Positions 1 to 11,008 are shown, numbered from the stretch's first letter. The stretch is 64,000 nucleotides of DNA from Viola odorata (GCA_963691705.1 OY829542.1:42281105-42345104); one strand, 5' to 3'. Numbers and translations are program-made. Notes: generated by a model not told the origin, from the sequence alone.

Positions 1-185
1 TTCAAGCGGACCGACTCAGAAGCAACATGCACAAGATAATCCAACTGAACACTAGACTCGGCCAATCTATGACGAATTAAAGGCAAAGTATAGAGAGAAG
101 TAGGAGTATTATCAATTTTTTCCTCCCTAGCGGACCTTTGAGGATCCCCTTCCTCAGCAGGTTTCTTAGAACCAACCTTAGTCAT
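1..185 (-). CDS. asY of Tat-A0, 5' end only (cut by window edge)
   Basis: The first about 61 codons of asY run off the left edge. The start is the ATG at 185-183, giving MTKVGSKKPAEEGDPQ. The same protein start is seen in Tat-A (13287 downward) and as MAKTKKS in Tat-B (25446). No stop is seen in the visible part. The gene lies antisense to the element's pol, downstream of its own TATA box near 352-359. The full gene in relatives has an N-terminal domain like the plant 'putative gypsy type transposon' family, then coiled coil. Its function is unknown. Confidence 0.6.
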   Translation of the reverse strand, partial: MTKVGSKKPAEEGDPQRSAREEKIDNTPTSLYTLPLIRHRLAESSVQLDYLVHVASESVRL

Positions 186-344
186 GATCGACAAAAAGAA
201 GAGAGAAAAAGAAAGAAAGGGCGTACGTACCTTCGCAAAGAAAACAGCAGGAGGACCAGACCGGAAAGAAAGAGCGGCGCGGGCTATTTTTCAGAAGGTA
301 ACGACGGACGAGAGAAGAGATTAAAAAAGAAAAAGGAGATAGGG

Positions 345-600
345 AAAGCAATATATATAACCCTAAAAGAGTAGAAAAAGGCATGACCAGCTAACAATTG
401 ACACATGGCGAAACGGCGTGACAAAGAGACTGGCACGCGCGAGAAGGCATAAGATTTGAAAAAGATGAGGAAACGCTTTAGCACTCACATATCCCAAGAA
501 GGCGCTTGCTTCAAACGTCTCTCCGAAAAAAAGACACGTGTCTCTCCTCATCATTATCTTTCAAATCGTATTAATGAGGGATTTCGCAGCATCGAAATGA
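345..600 (-). promoter_or_regulatory. asY promoter, Tat-A0
   Basis: Read on the minus strand, a TATATAT box (352-359) stands about 165 bases before the asY ATG. A CACGTG G-box at 535-540 lies in a near-palindromic AGACACGTGTCT setting, about 176 bases before the TATA box. The same pair recurs in Tat-A (39146 and 39327), Tat-B (25106 and 25273) and Tat-C (42058 and 42205). The promoter role is inferred from motif, spacing and conservation. The small hydrophobic ORFs predicted here are not conserved as proteins. Confidence 0.5.
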
Positions 601-824
601 CCTAACAAGTAGTGCTGACCTTAGCGCTCGACCATACGAAACGACACGACAGCACAAAGACACCAACGAAGAATAAATAACAGCAACAACACAATAAGCC
701 AAACGTTGAGGAAAAGGCCGCACAGCGTCGGCATTATTACAGAAAGAATAAAGTCAAGTGACTTTCCAAGGAAGAATAAAAGAAATACAGATAGAGAGTG
801 GAATAACAATCAAAAGGGGGGGAT

Positions 825-2978
825 TCAGGAATGTTCTGCGGCATTCGAGCCACCCCTTGAGGTGAAACGACGCGTACCTTCACTACCGTTGCCGTCAGCC
901 CCTTCTCCCTCCGGAACAGACGAGCCATTCCTACTCTCGCTAGCCTCGTTCATAACGGTAGAAATATAGTCAGGAACCTGAGCTGGATCAGAAGAGTCAC
1001 CCCTAAAGCGGGCTGCGAATCCAGAAATAAAGGCTTCTAAGACTTTCTTTTTCCACCACTCCATTTTCAGCGGTGTCCTAGCAAGGTCCTCGTCTCGAAC
1101 CAGCATCTCTTCGCGGAGAAGGAGATTTTTCTTCTTTTCCAACGATAATTCTGCCTCCAGAACTTCCATTTTCGCTTTCCCAGTGGATCTCTCTCTATTT
1201 AGTTCCTTTTGTGACTCATCATAAAGACGTGATAGCAACCTCACATGGTCCGCCGCTCGGTCAAGCTGCACATTTTGAGCGCATATTGCGCTAGAAAAAT
1301 TTTGCGACTCGCGATCGTGAATCTCGAACAGATAGTTCAGATGGCGGAAGATATCCAAAGAGTTATTCAGAACAAGCCGATGGCGAGCCTGCGAAGAAAG
1401 CTGGAGAAATTTCTCTTTCTTCTCGCGGGAGCTCATCATTTCCCTTACCAAGGGCGCGGTAAGCTCATCTCTAGAAAAAGGATGAGACACCCCGACGGCG
1501 CGAAGACCGTCAAAGTAGAATCCTCTCAAGTTCATACGATAGCTCGTTGTCCTGTTAGGATCGTTGGAGGAAAGACGGACTGTTGGAACCGAAGAGGAAC
1601 CCTCGGCAATCACGTTTGAGATAGGGGTAAAGAACAACTGTGGAAGGGCCCTAGGCGGTAACTCAGCAACTGGAACTGTGACGGAAGGCGTGGCCACCAC
1701 ATCGGGAATGCAGTGACAAATAGGAGAATCAGGAGCGTTAGCTGAAAGGGAGGAGCTTGCCGTCAGTGGAACCCCTACCTCGGTAGAGTGGGCGGTAGTC
1801 GACGCCTCGATAATCCACACCGTTTGAGAGGTACATGCCTTAGACGAAGCGGCGGGTATGAAAGCAGTCGTTACGCTGGCAGAAGAAACTCCAGCAGCCT
1901 GGCCGATCGAGCCCGTTCGAAGTTTTTTACGGAGGGAGGGAGAAGCATGGCGGAGGTCTGGTTTAACATCCATATCCTCGTCGTCACTATCAGATACCCT
2001 TGTTGAGGGTCAGCTCGAGTCTGTTCTCCCGCGACGATCTGGTAGCCAATTCTCGATGAAACGAGAAGCTCGGACGGATCCGCTGAACCTTCGCCCACCC
2101 CGGGCGACCGTCTTAGTCCTTCCCCTTTGAGGGCGAGCACTTGGGCAATTAGAATCTTTGGCAGGGGGAGAGGCTGGTAAAGTCTGGAGCGGTGTTATAT
2201 TTAAAGGAGCGTCAGCATTGTCGAGTGATCGACCGTCAGCGTCTCCTGCCAGAAAAATGCGTAAGGACAAGGGACAAACGCAAGAGAAAATGTAAGAAAA
2301 GACAAACTCACCTATAACACACTCCTCCAGAGGTTTGTACAAGGCAAAATCACGGATACGGTAGCAGGAACCCTCGTCCAACAAAGCGTTAGCCTGTGCT
2401 AGCTCAGTCCTGGTCAGTATCGTGGGATTTGTCCAAACGGGGCCTAGGAGCTCCCGGTTAAAGTTGATGCACCACAAACGCGATGGTAGCTCGAGGACAA
2501 AGAAACTACGTTTCCAGTCAGCCACACCTCTCTCAAAGCCGCGAAACCGCTGCCAAAATGACTGCACGAACGTGTCATCCCACCGAGGAGTGATGTCGAT
2601 TAAACAATTGTGACAATTCGTACTAAAGAATTTGCGAAATATATTGAGGGATGGGGAGAAAATGTTCTTCAATTCGCAAGCGCGAAGAAAAGCATAAACC
2701 CCACACCAGGAAGAAGGAGTTATCTGGGCAGGATTAAGATTATACACCCGCAGCAGCGCTAGGATTGAATCATGGACCAGAAAGCGAAAACCATAGAGGA
2801 ACATCTTAAAATAAAGAAGCCTACAGAAACCCCACGCCGAATTATGAAGCTGCATATCACTATCAGGAACAGAGGGCTCATATCCGGGGGGAAAAGTAAT
2901 ACCGTGCTCCTCCAATTCGGCCCTCAGAAGCACATCGCATGTAAAAATACTGGAGGATTGTGCGACCTCGGGATCCAT
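825..2978 (-). pseudogene. asX of Tat-A0, spliced antisense gene with one internal stop
   Basis: Exon 1 is 2978-2312 (667 nt), the intron 2311-2246 (66 nt, GT...AG) and exon 2 2245-825 (1421 nt). Together they make 696 codons. One in-frame TGA at 2012-2010 splits them, 77 codons into exon 2. Exon 1 encodes a globular domain (HGITFPPGYEPS, PAQITPSSW, LPSRLW) resembling the plant 'putative gypsy type transposon' domain. Exon 2 has a Pro/Ser-rich linker, a conserved block near SYRMNLRGF and a Lys/Glu-rich coiled coil. An in-frame upstream ATG, 13 codons earlier, is followed by a TAG. The same TGA and TAG occur in the inverted copy at 36705-38858. The biological role is unknown. Confidence 0.7.
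2246..2311 (-). other. intron of asX, Tat-A0
   Basis: The 66-nt intron has donor G|GTGAGT at 2311 and acceptor TGGCAG at 2246. Removing it joins the two coding blocks in the frame also used in Tat-A (37372-37437) and Tat-B (23379-23461). Intron length differs between copies, but the junction codon (Gly, before Asp) is the same. Transcript data would be needed to prove splicing. Confidence 0.6.
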
Positions 2979-3179
2979 GGGTCTCTAGAGAATTTGGCGG
3001 GGCCTAGTCCTAACCATAGTGAACTAGCAAATAGGGAATCTAAAAGGAGTAAAGTGGTACCTTGAAAGGGAAGATTTACGGACGACTCGGCGAACGGCGG
3101 CGGTCGACCAGGAAGTTCGTCTGAGAAGAAGCTGAAGGAAGACGAAAGAGAAATTTGGGAACGAGGGCAAAAAAGTGTT

Positions 3180-3290
3180 GGAAAGAGAAAAGGGCTCCTT
3201 TTTAAAAGGTTAAACGCCACCACATTAATGGAACTACCAACCATGCTGAGACGCGTGTAAAAAGAGAATGGCCACGTGGAACCATATTAA
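3180..3290 (-). promoter_or_regulatory. asX promoter region, Tat-A0
   Basis: A perfect G-box core, CCACGTGGCC (minus reading of 3270-3279), lies about 65 bases upstream of a TTTAAAAAGG TATA-like box (about 3201-3210). The asX start follows about 220 bases further on. The same arrangement stands at 36404-36413 in the inverted copy. In Tat-B the G-box is changed to CATGTG. The rest of 2979-3522 is the spacer between as2 and asX and holds no other gene that I can see. Confidence 0.45.
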
Positions 3291-3522
3291 AGGAATCTAA
3301 AAAGAGAAGTTATTCGTCACGACCCCTAAAATGGCGACAAAATTGACCCAGTCAGATAGTTGCGAAATGATTACCTCAGCGAGGCTAAGCCCCCGCGTTA
3401 GCCAACGCTATCCACAAGATTGACATGCTAACGGAAAGACAATAACAAAGAGACAAGCATGGAAAGCATCACTTTATTCATAAACGCCAAAAGGCACATG
3501 CAGTACATCTAACGCAAAGGTA

Positions 3523-3945
3523 CTAATCCTCATCAGGCCAGTAGATACCATAGTGGTAGACCCCATCATTGTCCAAAAATGGCGTCTTCTCGTCAGCAGA
3601 AGCAAAAGGCTTGTCTACTCCCCTCTCCAGGCCGAACCCTGACGAGCATGACTCGTCCTTAGTAGAAGACGCTACCGGTCCAGCGATAGCATCAAGGGAG
3701 AAATCTTTTTCCAGCGAACAGTTAGGCGAGGGGAAGGGTATGTTACCCTCCTAGGAGGCGGAGCCAGAAGGATAGGAAGACGTGGTGGATACCTTGGGAG
3801 CTTTCTCTTTTTGCCTCTTGCGGCCCCCTCGACGGACTGGAGGCCTCCACGGTGGCGACGAAGGAGGATGATCTGAGTCCGGCGAGGTCAGAGGGGTTGG
3901 CAGGGAGTCGCGATCCGCGACACTCAAAAAGAAAAAATTTGCCAT
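3523..3945 (-). pseudogene. as2 of Tat-A0, small antisense gene with one stop
   Basis: The frame is 141 codons from the ATG at 3945, beginning MANFFFLS and ending in the conserved acidic tail YHYGIYWPDED. A TAG at 3753-3751 replaces the CAG (Gln) present in the intact copy at 35739-36161, a C-to-T change. The N-terminal half is rich in Pro, Ser and Arg (DSLPTP, PPWRPPVRRGG). I recognise no known domain. The gene sits between as1 and asX and has its own upstream TATTTAAG box (minus strand, near 4011-4020). Confidence 0.55.
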
Positions 3946-4448
3946 TCAACCTACAAATGAGCAAAAGAGAAAGGAGAAGATGAAGATGAACGGAAAAAAG
4001 GAAAGTAACTCCCTTAAATAGCCAAGGAGGCGCTCCGATTCTCTCGCGCGCCCCTGAAAAACAATTAAGGCGCCTGGGAAAAGTAACCGTAATTGCAGAA
4101 GTCGATCCGTCACAGGCATACCCGCTCGTTAATTGCGCCAATCAAAGGGCACCAAAAAACAGTCCAACCACCCACCCCCGGAAAGACGGCTCAGATAACA
4201 ATTGAAGCAGGACATTCATTGCCTGTTCCCAGGACATAACTGCTGCAGTGCTGCGTCCCAAGGAAGGCTCATTTTTAGTTGGGCTCGCAACAAATGCCCC
4301 CAACTAACACAACCAGGAATTAAGCAAGGAAAGGAAAAGGGTCAAGAATAATAGAAACAACCTTTTATTCATGGCCAGAGCGGCCTTAACGTCTGGATTT
4401 ACATACGAAAGCATAAGAAAAAGAAACAAGAGAAAGCAGAGACAGCGG

Positions 4449-4832
4449 TCAAGCGTTGGAACTGGCATCATCCTCCCCTGGTGTAACGGGTACCTCCCTT
4501 AAGGCGTCAGCGACATAGATCAGTTCAGCAGAGCAAGCCCTCATACCCTTTAAGCAGCAAGCCAGTAGGTCCTTCCTCTGTTGCAGCAGCGAAGCAACCA
4601 CCTCAATGTGGGAAGTGGTGGCGGCCAGCTTCGCCAAACTCTCCAAAGGGCTGAAGTCCTCCAAAGACACCCCCAGCTGCCTAGACAAAATAGGGGTCAA
4701 TATCCCCTGCAGTTGCAGGACATCCTCTAAGGTCTTGGTGATCATCCTCTCTAAGAACCCGATGTCGCCCTCAGTGAGGTTCTTCAGGGTCAGAGTTTTG
4801 GAGATTAGGAAATTTCTGGTCAGCTCGTCCAT
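4449..4832 (-). CDS. as1 of Tat-A0, 127-aa antisense protein
   Basis: This is an open frame of 127 residues starting MDELTRNFLISKTLTLKN and ending with an acidic tail (GEDDASSNA). It is probably mostly helical: hydrophobic residues recur in heptad-like spacing around ITKTLEDVLQLQ and VVASLLQQRKDLLACC. No known domain is recognised. Open copies of the same length lie at 19700-20083 and 20842-21225, and a divergent one at 13895-14314. The start is supported by conservation and by a TATA box (minus strand, 4902-4896) about 65 bases upstream. It is the antisense gene nearest the 3' LTR. Confidence 0.65.
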   Translation of the reverse strand: MDELTRNFLISKTLTLKNLTEGDIGFLERMITKTLEDVLQLQGILTPILSRQLGVSLEDFSPLESLAKLAATTSHIEVVASLLQQRKDLLACCLKGMRACSAELIYVADALREVPVTPGEDDASSNA

Positions 4833-4895
4833 GGCGCAAGTACAAGAGAAAAAAGTGAGAAAGATGGCGAGGGATTCGCATGAAGAAAAGCTTCA

Positions 4896-4902
4896 ATTTA
4901 TA
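4896..4902 (-). promoter_or_regulatory. TATA box of as1, Tat-A0
   Basis: TATAAAT on the minus strand, in the context CTATAAATTGAAG. It is conserved at 19630-19636 and 20788-20794 at the same distance from the as1 start. Confidence 0.5.
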
Positions 4903-5035
4903 GACTCAGAGGAACAGCGGTCAGGGCAATCCCATTCCCCAACAAAGAGCCACCCCGGCATGAAGAGGATCGATGATCCGAAAGAGGGAGCGGTAGCCCT
5001 TGGTAAACACTCGGGCTCATTTTCAGTTGGGCTTA

Positions 5036-5564
5036 TGATAACAATATAACTAACGACAAGGGCATTTGCATCTTATACCCTGTGGAGGGGGTAAAGCTAC
5101 TATTCCTACCGCTACGACAGCATCGAGGCTATCGCCTCTCTCTCTGTAACTGACACTGGGATGGTCGACATCAGCGAGGGGGTCCCACACGTCACTTCGT
5201 CATGACACAGGGCGTTATCCCATCCCAGACCAAATCGGGCATCCCGTGAGAAGCGTAGGCGTTACCTTATCTAGGTAACGCCTACCCCCATACATATGTC
5301 TAACGCCATAATACTACACATCCCACCTAACGGGAAGACCTTGGTCCCTAACGGGTACGTCAATACATCACAGTCCCGATCACGCAGAAGTGCTCCACTT
5401 CGCCCAAGCTCTGCCAAATTTACCACAAATACTGACTTAAGCTTCGGAGTGTTTCCGCCAGAGACCTCCTCCGGCACCTTGCAGGTACGATGGACCACCG
5501 CGGACACTGAACTGGAAAAGGCCCATTCCCCTCCTACCCTTCGGCAGAAGATAAATTCTTATCA
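5036..5564 (+). repeat. Tat-A LTR shared by Tat-A0 and Tat-A, with its TATA region deleted
   Basis: The LTR is 529 bp, TGATAACAAT...TTCTTATCA. It follows the conserved pre-LTR sequence TTTTCAGTTGGGCTTA and precedes an 86-nt leader to gag. Its partner is 18934-19496 (minus, 563 bp). Relative to the partner it lacks about 49 bp carrying TATAAATA, removed between short GCC repeats. It also has about 15 extra bases near its start. The loss should weaken normal LTR promoter activity. The primer-binding site after it (TTGTTGCTCTTG) is altered from the TGGTGCTTTCATTGAGAG seen in Tat-B, Tat-C and Tat-F. Confidence 0.8.
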
Positions 5565-5650
5565 AATTGTTGCTCTTGTTGAGAACTTTAGTTTTATTAA
5601 GTGAGCATCCTTAATAACCAAGCTCCATTTTTTCCGAAGCTAGAAGGAAT

Positions 5651-8600
5651 ATGGCCTCAGAGTCAGATCTCGTGTCGTCCCAGCCCTCCGGCATCCCGTT
5701 CGACACCCGTCGACGACTCTTTGCTTTCGCTACTTCTGATGCTTCTACTGTAATGCAAGAGGTCATTGCAGGGGGGTCAGATACTCCCCCTAGACAGAGA
5801 ACAAAAATACCCGCGTTCCAGATTTGCTCCCCCTTTTCCCACATAGCGGGACCCAGCTATTCTACCCCCCAAGCGAGGGGATCTGTGGTCGGTGATGCAG
5901 ACAACCCTTTCGTGAACTCCATAGCGGCCCTCCAAGCCCAACTGGATCAGTTGATAGAGTTGGCTGTTGGGTTTACGCCTCGTGCCTCAGGACCTGGTGT
6001 GTCCTCCCAGATAGTTTTCACCCCGTCTATTGTCCATGAGCGACCGTTGTCACCACGGTAATCTAGAGGGCTTCCGTTTTCTTTACCCTTATCATCGGCC
6101 CCCATGAACGTCTCACAGCTTGCACATGGACTTGTTGACGTCCCTGGGCAATACAGGGGAGAAATCCCTGTCCTTGAGGAAGGCCGCCGACGCGACGAAT
6201 ATAGGGAGCATTGGGATGATAGGCGCGGTGAGATGTTTAGAGAACCATCCCCCATATACAGTGAAAGATCCAGTAGCAGAGGGCGACGAACTCGAACACC
6301 AAGAAGCCGCAGCCGATCTCCCAGGCGGCATCATGAATACGACCCACAGAACCCAAGATACGATGTTGAAAATCCACTCCCGCATCGACCTCGTAGAGCC
6401 CACGACGGTAGCACTAATCACCCGTTCAGTTACCGCGTGAGGCACCACAGGGTCCATCGACATATAAAACTCCCCATAGAATCATATAATGGCATGAAAG
6501 ACCCTATTTCTCACCTTAACAAGGTGAAAGACTTCGTGCAGTTCCAAACCCGTAGCGATGCCGCACTGTGCCAAATCTTTGTCATGACACTGTCAGGAGT
6601 GGCACGTCTTTGGTTCGAGGGACTCCCAGCTGGATCCATTGATAACTTCTCCCAGCTAGAAGAAAAGTTTAGGAGTCGGTTCAGCACCGCAATCCCTATC
6701 AGAAAGTCAGCGGCTGCGCTATTTGATATCCATCGAAGACCGCAGGAATCGTTGAATGAGTTCTCAGGACGATTCGATCTCGAAATGTCCTTAACACCGG
6801 GGGTAACCATCGACTTCGCAGTGGAAGCCCTCAAGCATAACTGCCATTATGAGAAATTGAGAGACGCATTAATGGTGGACCCACCATTGACCTTGGATGC
6901 ACTACGGTTAAAAGCGCATAATTATGCGAGGATGGAAGAAGAGGAAAATAGAGAGCGAATGCGGGACATACCGACAAACCCATACCTGACCCCTAACGCC
7001 CCGCACAACAACACCCATGATACGCGACCAAATGACGACTACAGTCAACGAAAAGAGCACACCGCCAAGGCCTTTAATCGGCCGAGAGGCAATTTTTCAA
7101 AAGGGAGGCCTGGAGGGTCCCCCACTCGAAAACAAGCGGACCCGCCAAAGGGCCGGATATATGGTCCTGATCTTCCTTCCCTCATACTTCCAAGAGCGGA
7201 AATCTTAGCGATAGTCCAGCAGCAAAATTTACCCATCTGTTACCTAACTCCTGTGAAACCAGGGGAAAAGCATAAACGAGAGAGCGCGCAGGTGAAAATT
7301 GAGGCAATAAGCGCGTTAGACAGGATGGAATTATCCTTCTCGGAGGAAGACGAGAAAGGCATTGTTTTCCCGCATAATGATGCGTTGGTAGTAACACCCG
7401 TTATCGGTACTCACGGAGTAAGAAGAACCCTTGTCGGTAACGGGAGCGCGGTAAACCTGTTCTCACTAGAAGTATACAATCTGATGAAACGCCCTGACGG
7501 GGAGCTAACGCCTTACAAAAGGCCGATTGTTGGAGTCGATGGAATCCCAATTCCAGTGACAGGGATCATGTCACTACTAGTATATTTCAGAGAGGATACA
7601 TCCAAACGCTCAGAAGAGTTGTTATTCCTGGTCGTAGACCTGACCCTGCCCTATAACGCCATACTAGGACGGCCGTTTCTTAATCATTTCGGGGCGGCGA
7701 TATCACAAAAACACCTGCGGATGAAATACCCCTCGTGGGATGGCGTGGTTTCAATTAAAGGAGACCAGAAGTTGGCTGCCGAATGCTACTTACTCATGAT
7801 TCAAAGAAGCTCTGATCGCTACGTTTGCGTAGCGGACGATCCTTTCGAGGACAAGGAAGAAAAGCGCACTCAGCCGCTGGATAAGATGATGTCAATACCC
7901 ATCGGGGAAGACAGTGAAGCTAATCTCTTAATCAGTGAAAAGCTAAGCCCTGAAGAGAATACACAGCTAGCTCGACTGCTAAGAAAATGCAAAGGAGAAT
8001 TCGCTTGGAAACCAGCGGATATGCCCAGAATTTCGCGAGAAGTTGCGGAACATCGGCTTAACGTTGACCCTAACGCTAAGCCCGTCCAACAAAGGCGGCG
8101 CGTTTTCTCACCAGAAAAGATAACGGCTATCGAAAGGGAAATAGTAAAGCTAACAAACGCGGGATTCATCCGAGAAGTCCAATACCCGACTTGGCTGGCT
8201 AACCCCGTATTAGTTCCCAAGCCTAACGGGGAGTGGCGCATGTGTATTGACTTCACCAACTTAAATAATGCCTGTCCTAAGGATTGCTATCCCCTTCCTG
8301 GAATCGATCAGTTGGTTAAGCGAACCGCTGGGTACGCTTACCTAAGCTCTCTAGATGTTAACTCCGGGTATCATCAAATTCCCATAGCTATGGAAGATGA
8401 GGAAAAAACTTCCTTCATCACCCCAAAAGCCACTTACTGCTACACTGCCATGCCGTTTGGGCTGAAAAATACCGGGGCAACATTCCAGCGCATGGCAAAC
8501 AAAGTCTTTAAAAAGCAGATTGGGAAAAACATAGAAGCCTACGTAGATGACATCTTGGTCAAAAGTCGAAGCTTCAAAGACCACCTGGCCGACTTGGAAG

Positions 8601-10819
8601 AAGTCTTTAAGGTAATGAAAGAATACAAAATGAAATTAAATCCGCGAAAATGCATGTTCGCGTTTCAAACGGGTAAATTCTTGGGCTATGTAGTTAGCTG
8701 GAAGGGCATCCAGCCTAACCCTTCAAAGATAAAAGCCATCCAAGACATGGTACCTCCTCAGACTGTTAAAGAAATACAAAAGCTCACTGGGCGCGTCATC
8801 GCGTTAGGAAGATTCATCTCTAAATAAGGTGAGAGGTGCCTCCCCTTTTTCAAGGTTATTCGAAACAAGGCCCCCTTTGGGTGGATAGAGGAATGCGAGA
8901 AAGCATTCGCAGAGCTAAGAGCTTATCTCTCATCTGATTTAGTGTTAACGAGACCTGAACCCGTCGACGAGCTATATTTGTACCTGGGCATAGCTGACGA
9001 GGTAGTTAGTGCTATCCTTGTAAGAGAGGAAGGGCATATACACCGCCCTGTGTTTTTCATCAGCCACATATTGAAAGACGCTGAACTGCGGTACGCCCGC
9101 ATCGAGAAGATAGCCCTTGCCCTAATACAAGCAACGCGGAAGATGGATCGATACTTCCAAGCCCATTCCGTCACGGTACTCACCGACCAACCTTTGAGAA
9201 GAATCTTCAGAAAACCAGAGTCCTCAGGAAGGATGTTAGTTTGGGCAATCAAACTCGAACAATACGGGTTGCAGTACAAAGCTAGACCAGCCATTAAAGC
9301 CCAAGCACTAGTAGACTTCATAGCGGAATGCACCTTCACAAAGGATGCGTCAGCAGTCCCGCCAGAAGAGGAGCCGGAAGACTCACACCTCTTGTCCCCG
9401 GAGGCATATGCGGACCTGTAGGTCATTCACGTAGACGGAGTGAAGAACCAAGAACTAGCGGGCGCGGGTGTCTTCCTAGTCGGACCAAACGGTATACAGA
9501 TACGATATGCCCTCAGGATTTCGCAACCGTTATCCAACAATGCAGCCGAATACGAAGCATTACTGGTAGGACTCAGAATAGGAAACAGCTTCTCTGCCGA
9601 GGCTGCGCATGCCACGGGAGCGGAACATGTTCCGCACCTAAAGATACGTGGAGATTCTAAACTAATAATAGACCAAGTCCTGGGGAACTCCCAAGCCAGA
9701 GAGCCTATCATGATTCAATACCTGGCCAAAGTAAAGCGTGAGCTGTCGGAAATACAGGAAAAAGGTACCCAAGTCACCTTTGAGCATATTCCTAGGGAGG
9801 ATAACGCGGAGGCTGACAACCTTGCCAAAATGGCAGCCAACTTAGAGGCCTCCGTACCCAAGGATGTATACTACGGAGAGCTATCCACGCCCTCTTTCAT
9901 GGAAGAGCAAGCATCGCTTTGTGTGGAGGAAGTGGAGAATGACTGGAGAGTTCCAATAATAAAATACCTGAAGCATGACAAGCTACTGGCAGAAAGCACG
10001 GAAAAAAGGAAAATCCTGAAACGAGCGGCACGATGCACATACTACAATGGAGAATTAATCCGGAGGTGTTTTTTCCATCCGACCGCCAGGTGCCTATCAG
10101 AAACGGAAGGCCTCCATGTGTTGCGGGAAATCCACGAAGGGATATGCGGCATGCACGTTGGCAGCAATACCTCGGCAGCTCAGGTCTTCCGGCCAGGGTT
10201 CTATTGGCCCACTATTCGGAGAGATTGCCACAACTTCGTAAAAACCTGTCAGAAATGTCAAGAATACGCTAAGATCCCGCGAAAGCCAGCTGTGCAGATT
10301 TCAGAGATAGTCGCTCCATGCATGTTTGCTAAATGGGGCATTGACATTTTGTGCCCGTTTCCGAAGGCCAGATCCTAATTGAAATTCATGGTCGTAGCGG
10401 TGGATTATTTCACAAAATGGGCTGAAGTAGAGGCGTTAGCCACCATCACCACTGAGAAAATTTGGCGCTTCTTTAAGCACCAAGTTATTATGCGCTTTGG
10501 GATACCGCGTGTACTGGTCAGCGACAACGGAACGAAGTTTATGAGCCAGTTCTTCAGGGATCAGTGCGCGAAATTCCAAATCGAACAAAGATTCTCTTCC
10601 GTAGCACACCCTCAAACTAACGGCCAAGCCGAAGTAACCAACCGCAGCATTCTCAGCGGCATCAAGAGAAATTTGGAAGGCTCCAAAAAGAAATGGCCAG
10701 ACGAACTGCCATACGTATTGTGGGCTTACCGCATGACTGTCAAGGCTAGCACAGGAGAAACCCCGTGCGCGTTAGCCTTTGGAACAGAAGCCGTCACGCA
10801 GGTAGAAATGGCACCATAA
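5651..10819 (+). pseudogene. Tat-A gag-pol polyprotein, four in-frame stops
   Basis: A single frame starts at MASESDL (5651) and has stops only at 6059 (TAA), 8825 (TAA), 9419 (TAG) and 10376 (TAA). Each replaces a Gln or Trp codon of its relatives. Domains in order: gag (about 6430-6950); protease (DNGSA motif changed to GNGSA, about 7433); reverse transcriptase with YVDDIL (8539-8556); RNase H (about 8945-9320); a second, archaeal-type RNase H (about 9420-9850) typical of Tat; integrase with zinc finger (about 10120-10265) and DDE core (NGQAEVTNR near 10620). An in-frame deletion near 7260 removes about 115 codons, including the gag zinc knuckle. A frameshift near 10805 ends the frame about 130 codons early. 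It is not functional. Confidence 0.9.
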
Positions 10820-11008
10820 GCCTTCGAGTGGCTCAGAGAAGAAAACATGACAGTAAACACTACGGTCGAGCAGCCACACAAACGAGTATTAAGGAGCGAA
10901 GTGGGTGAAGAGATTCCATTCAAAAAGTAGCAGAGGAGTGATATTGTCAAAATATTACAAAAAGGAAGGCACAGAGGCCACAAAATCAAAAAATCAGGCA
11001 GGATATGC
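10820..11008. other. collapsed spacer between pol and asY in Tat-A
   Basis: In Tat-B and Tat-C this interval holds the end of pol and a six-unit tandem repeat of about 500 bp. Here only about 190 bp remain, so the repeat array and the pol C-terminus have been deleted. I see no gene or repeat in it. Confidence 0.6.

Larger units (their letters stand above)
1..5564 (+). mobile_element. Tat-A0: 3' half of a Tat-lineage Ty3/gypsy element
   Basis: This block holds the antisense gene cassette (asY start, asX, as2, as1, all on the minus strand) followed by the LTR at 5036-5564. Its pol lies left of the window. The same cassette occurs in inverted orientation at 19497-20105 plus 35253-39529, where Tat-B interrupts it. 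Both copies share the same premature TGA in asX, so they come from one source. Because the LTR at 5036 is followed directly by a gag leader, Tat-A0 and Tat-A look like a tandem pair sharing one LTR. Confidence 0.75.

Noticed and set aside
178..384. Small hydrophobic ORF, also present at 39302-39508
   Set aside because: It overlaps the TATA box and 5' region of asY and appears twice only because the DNA is duplicated. Tat-B and Tat-C do not preserve the protein.
1245..1619. Plus-strand ORF of 124 aa, with relatives at 24112-24366 and 38022-38438
   Set aside because: It is the antisense shadow of the asX coding exon. The asX frame shows domain and coiled-coil conservation; this one does not.
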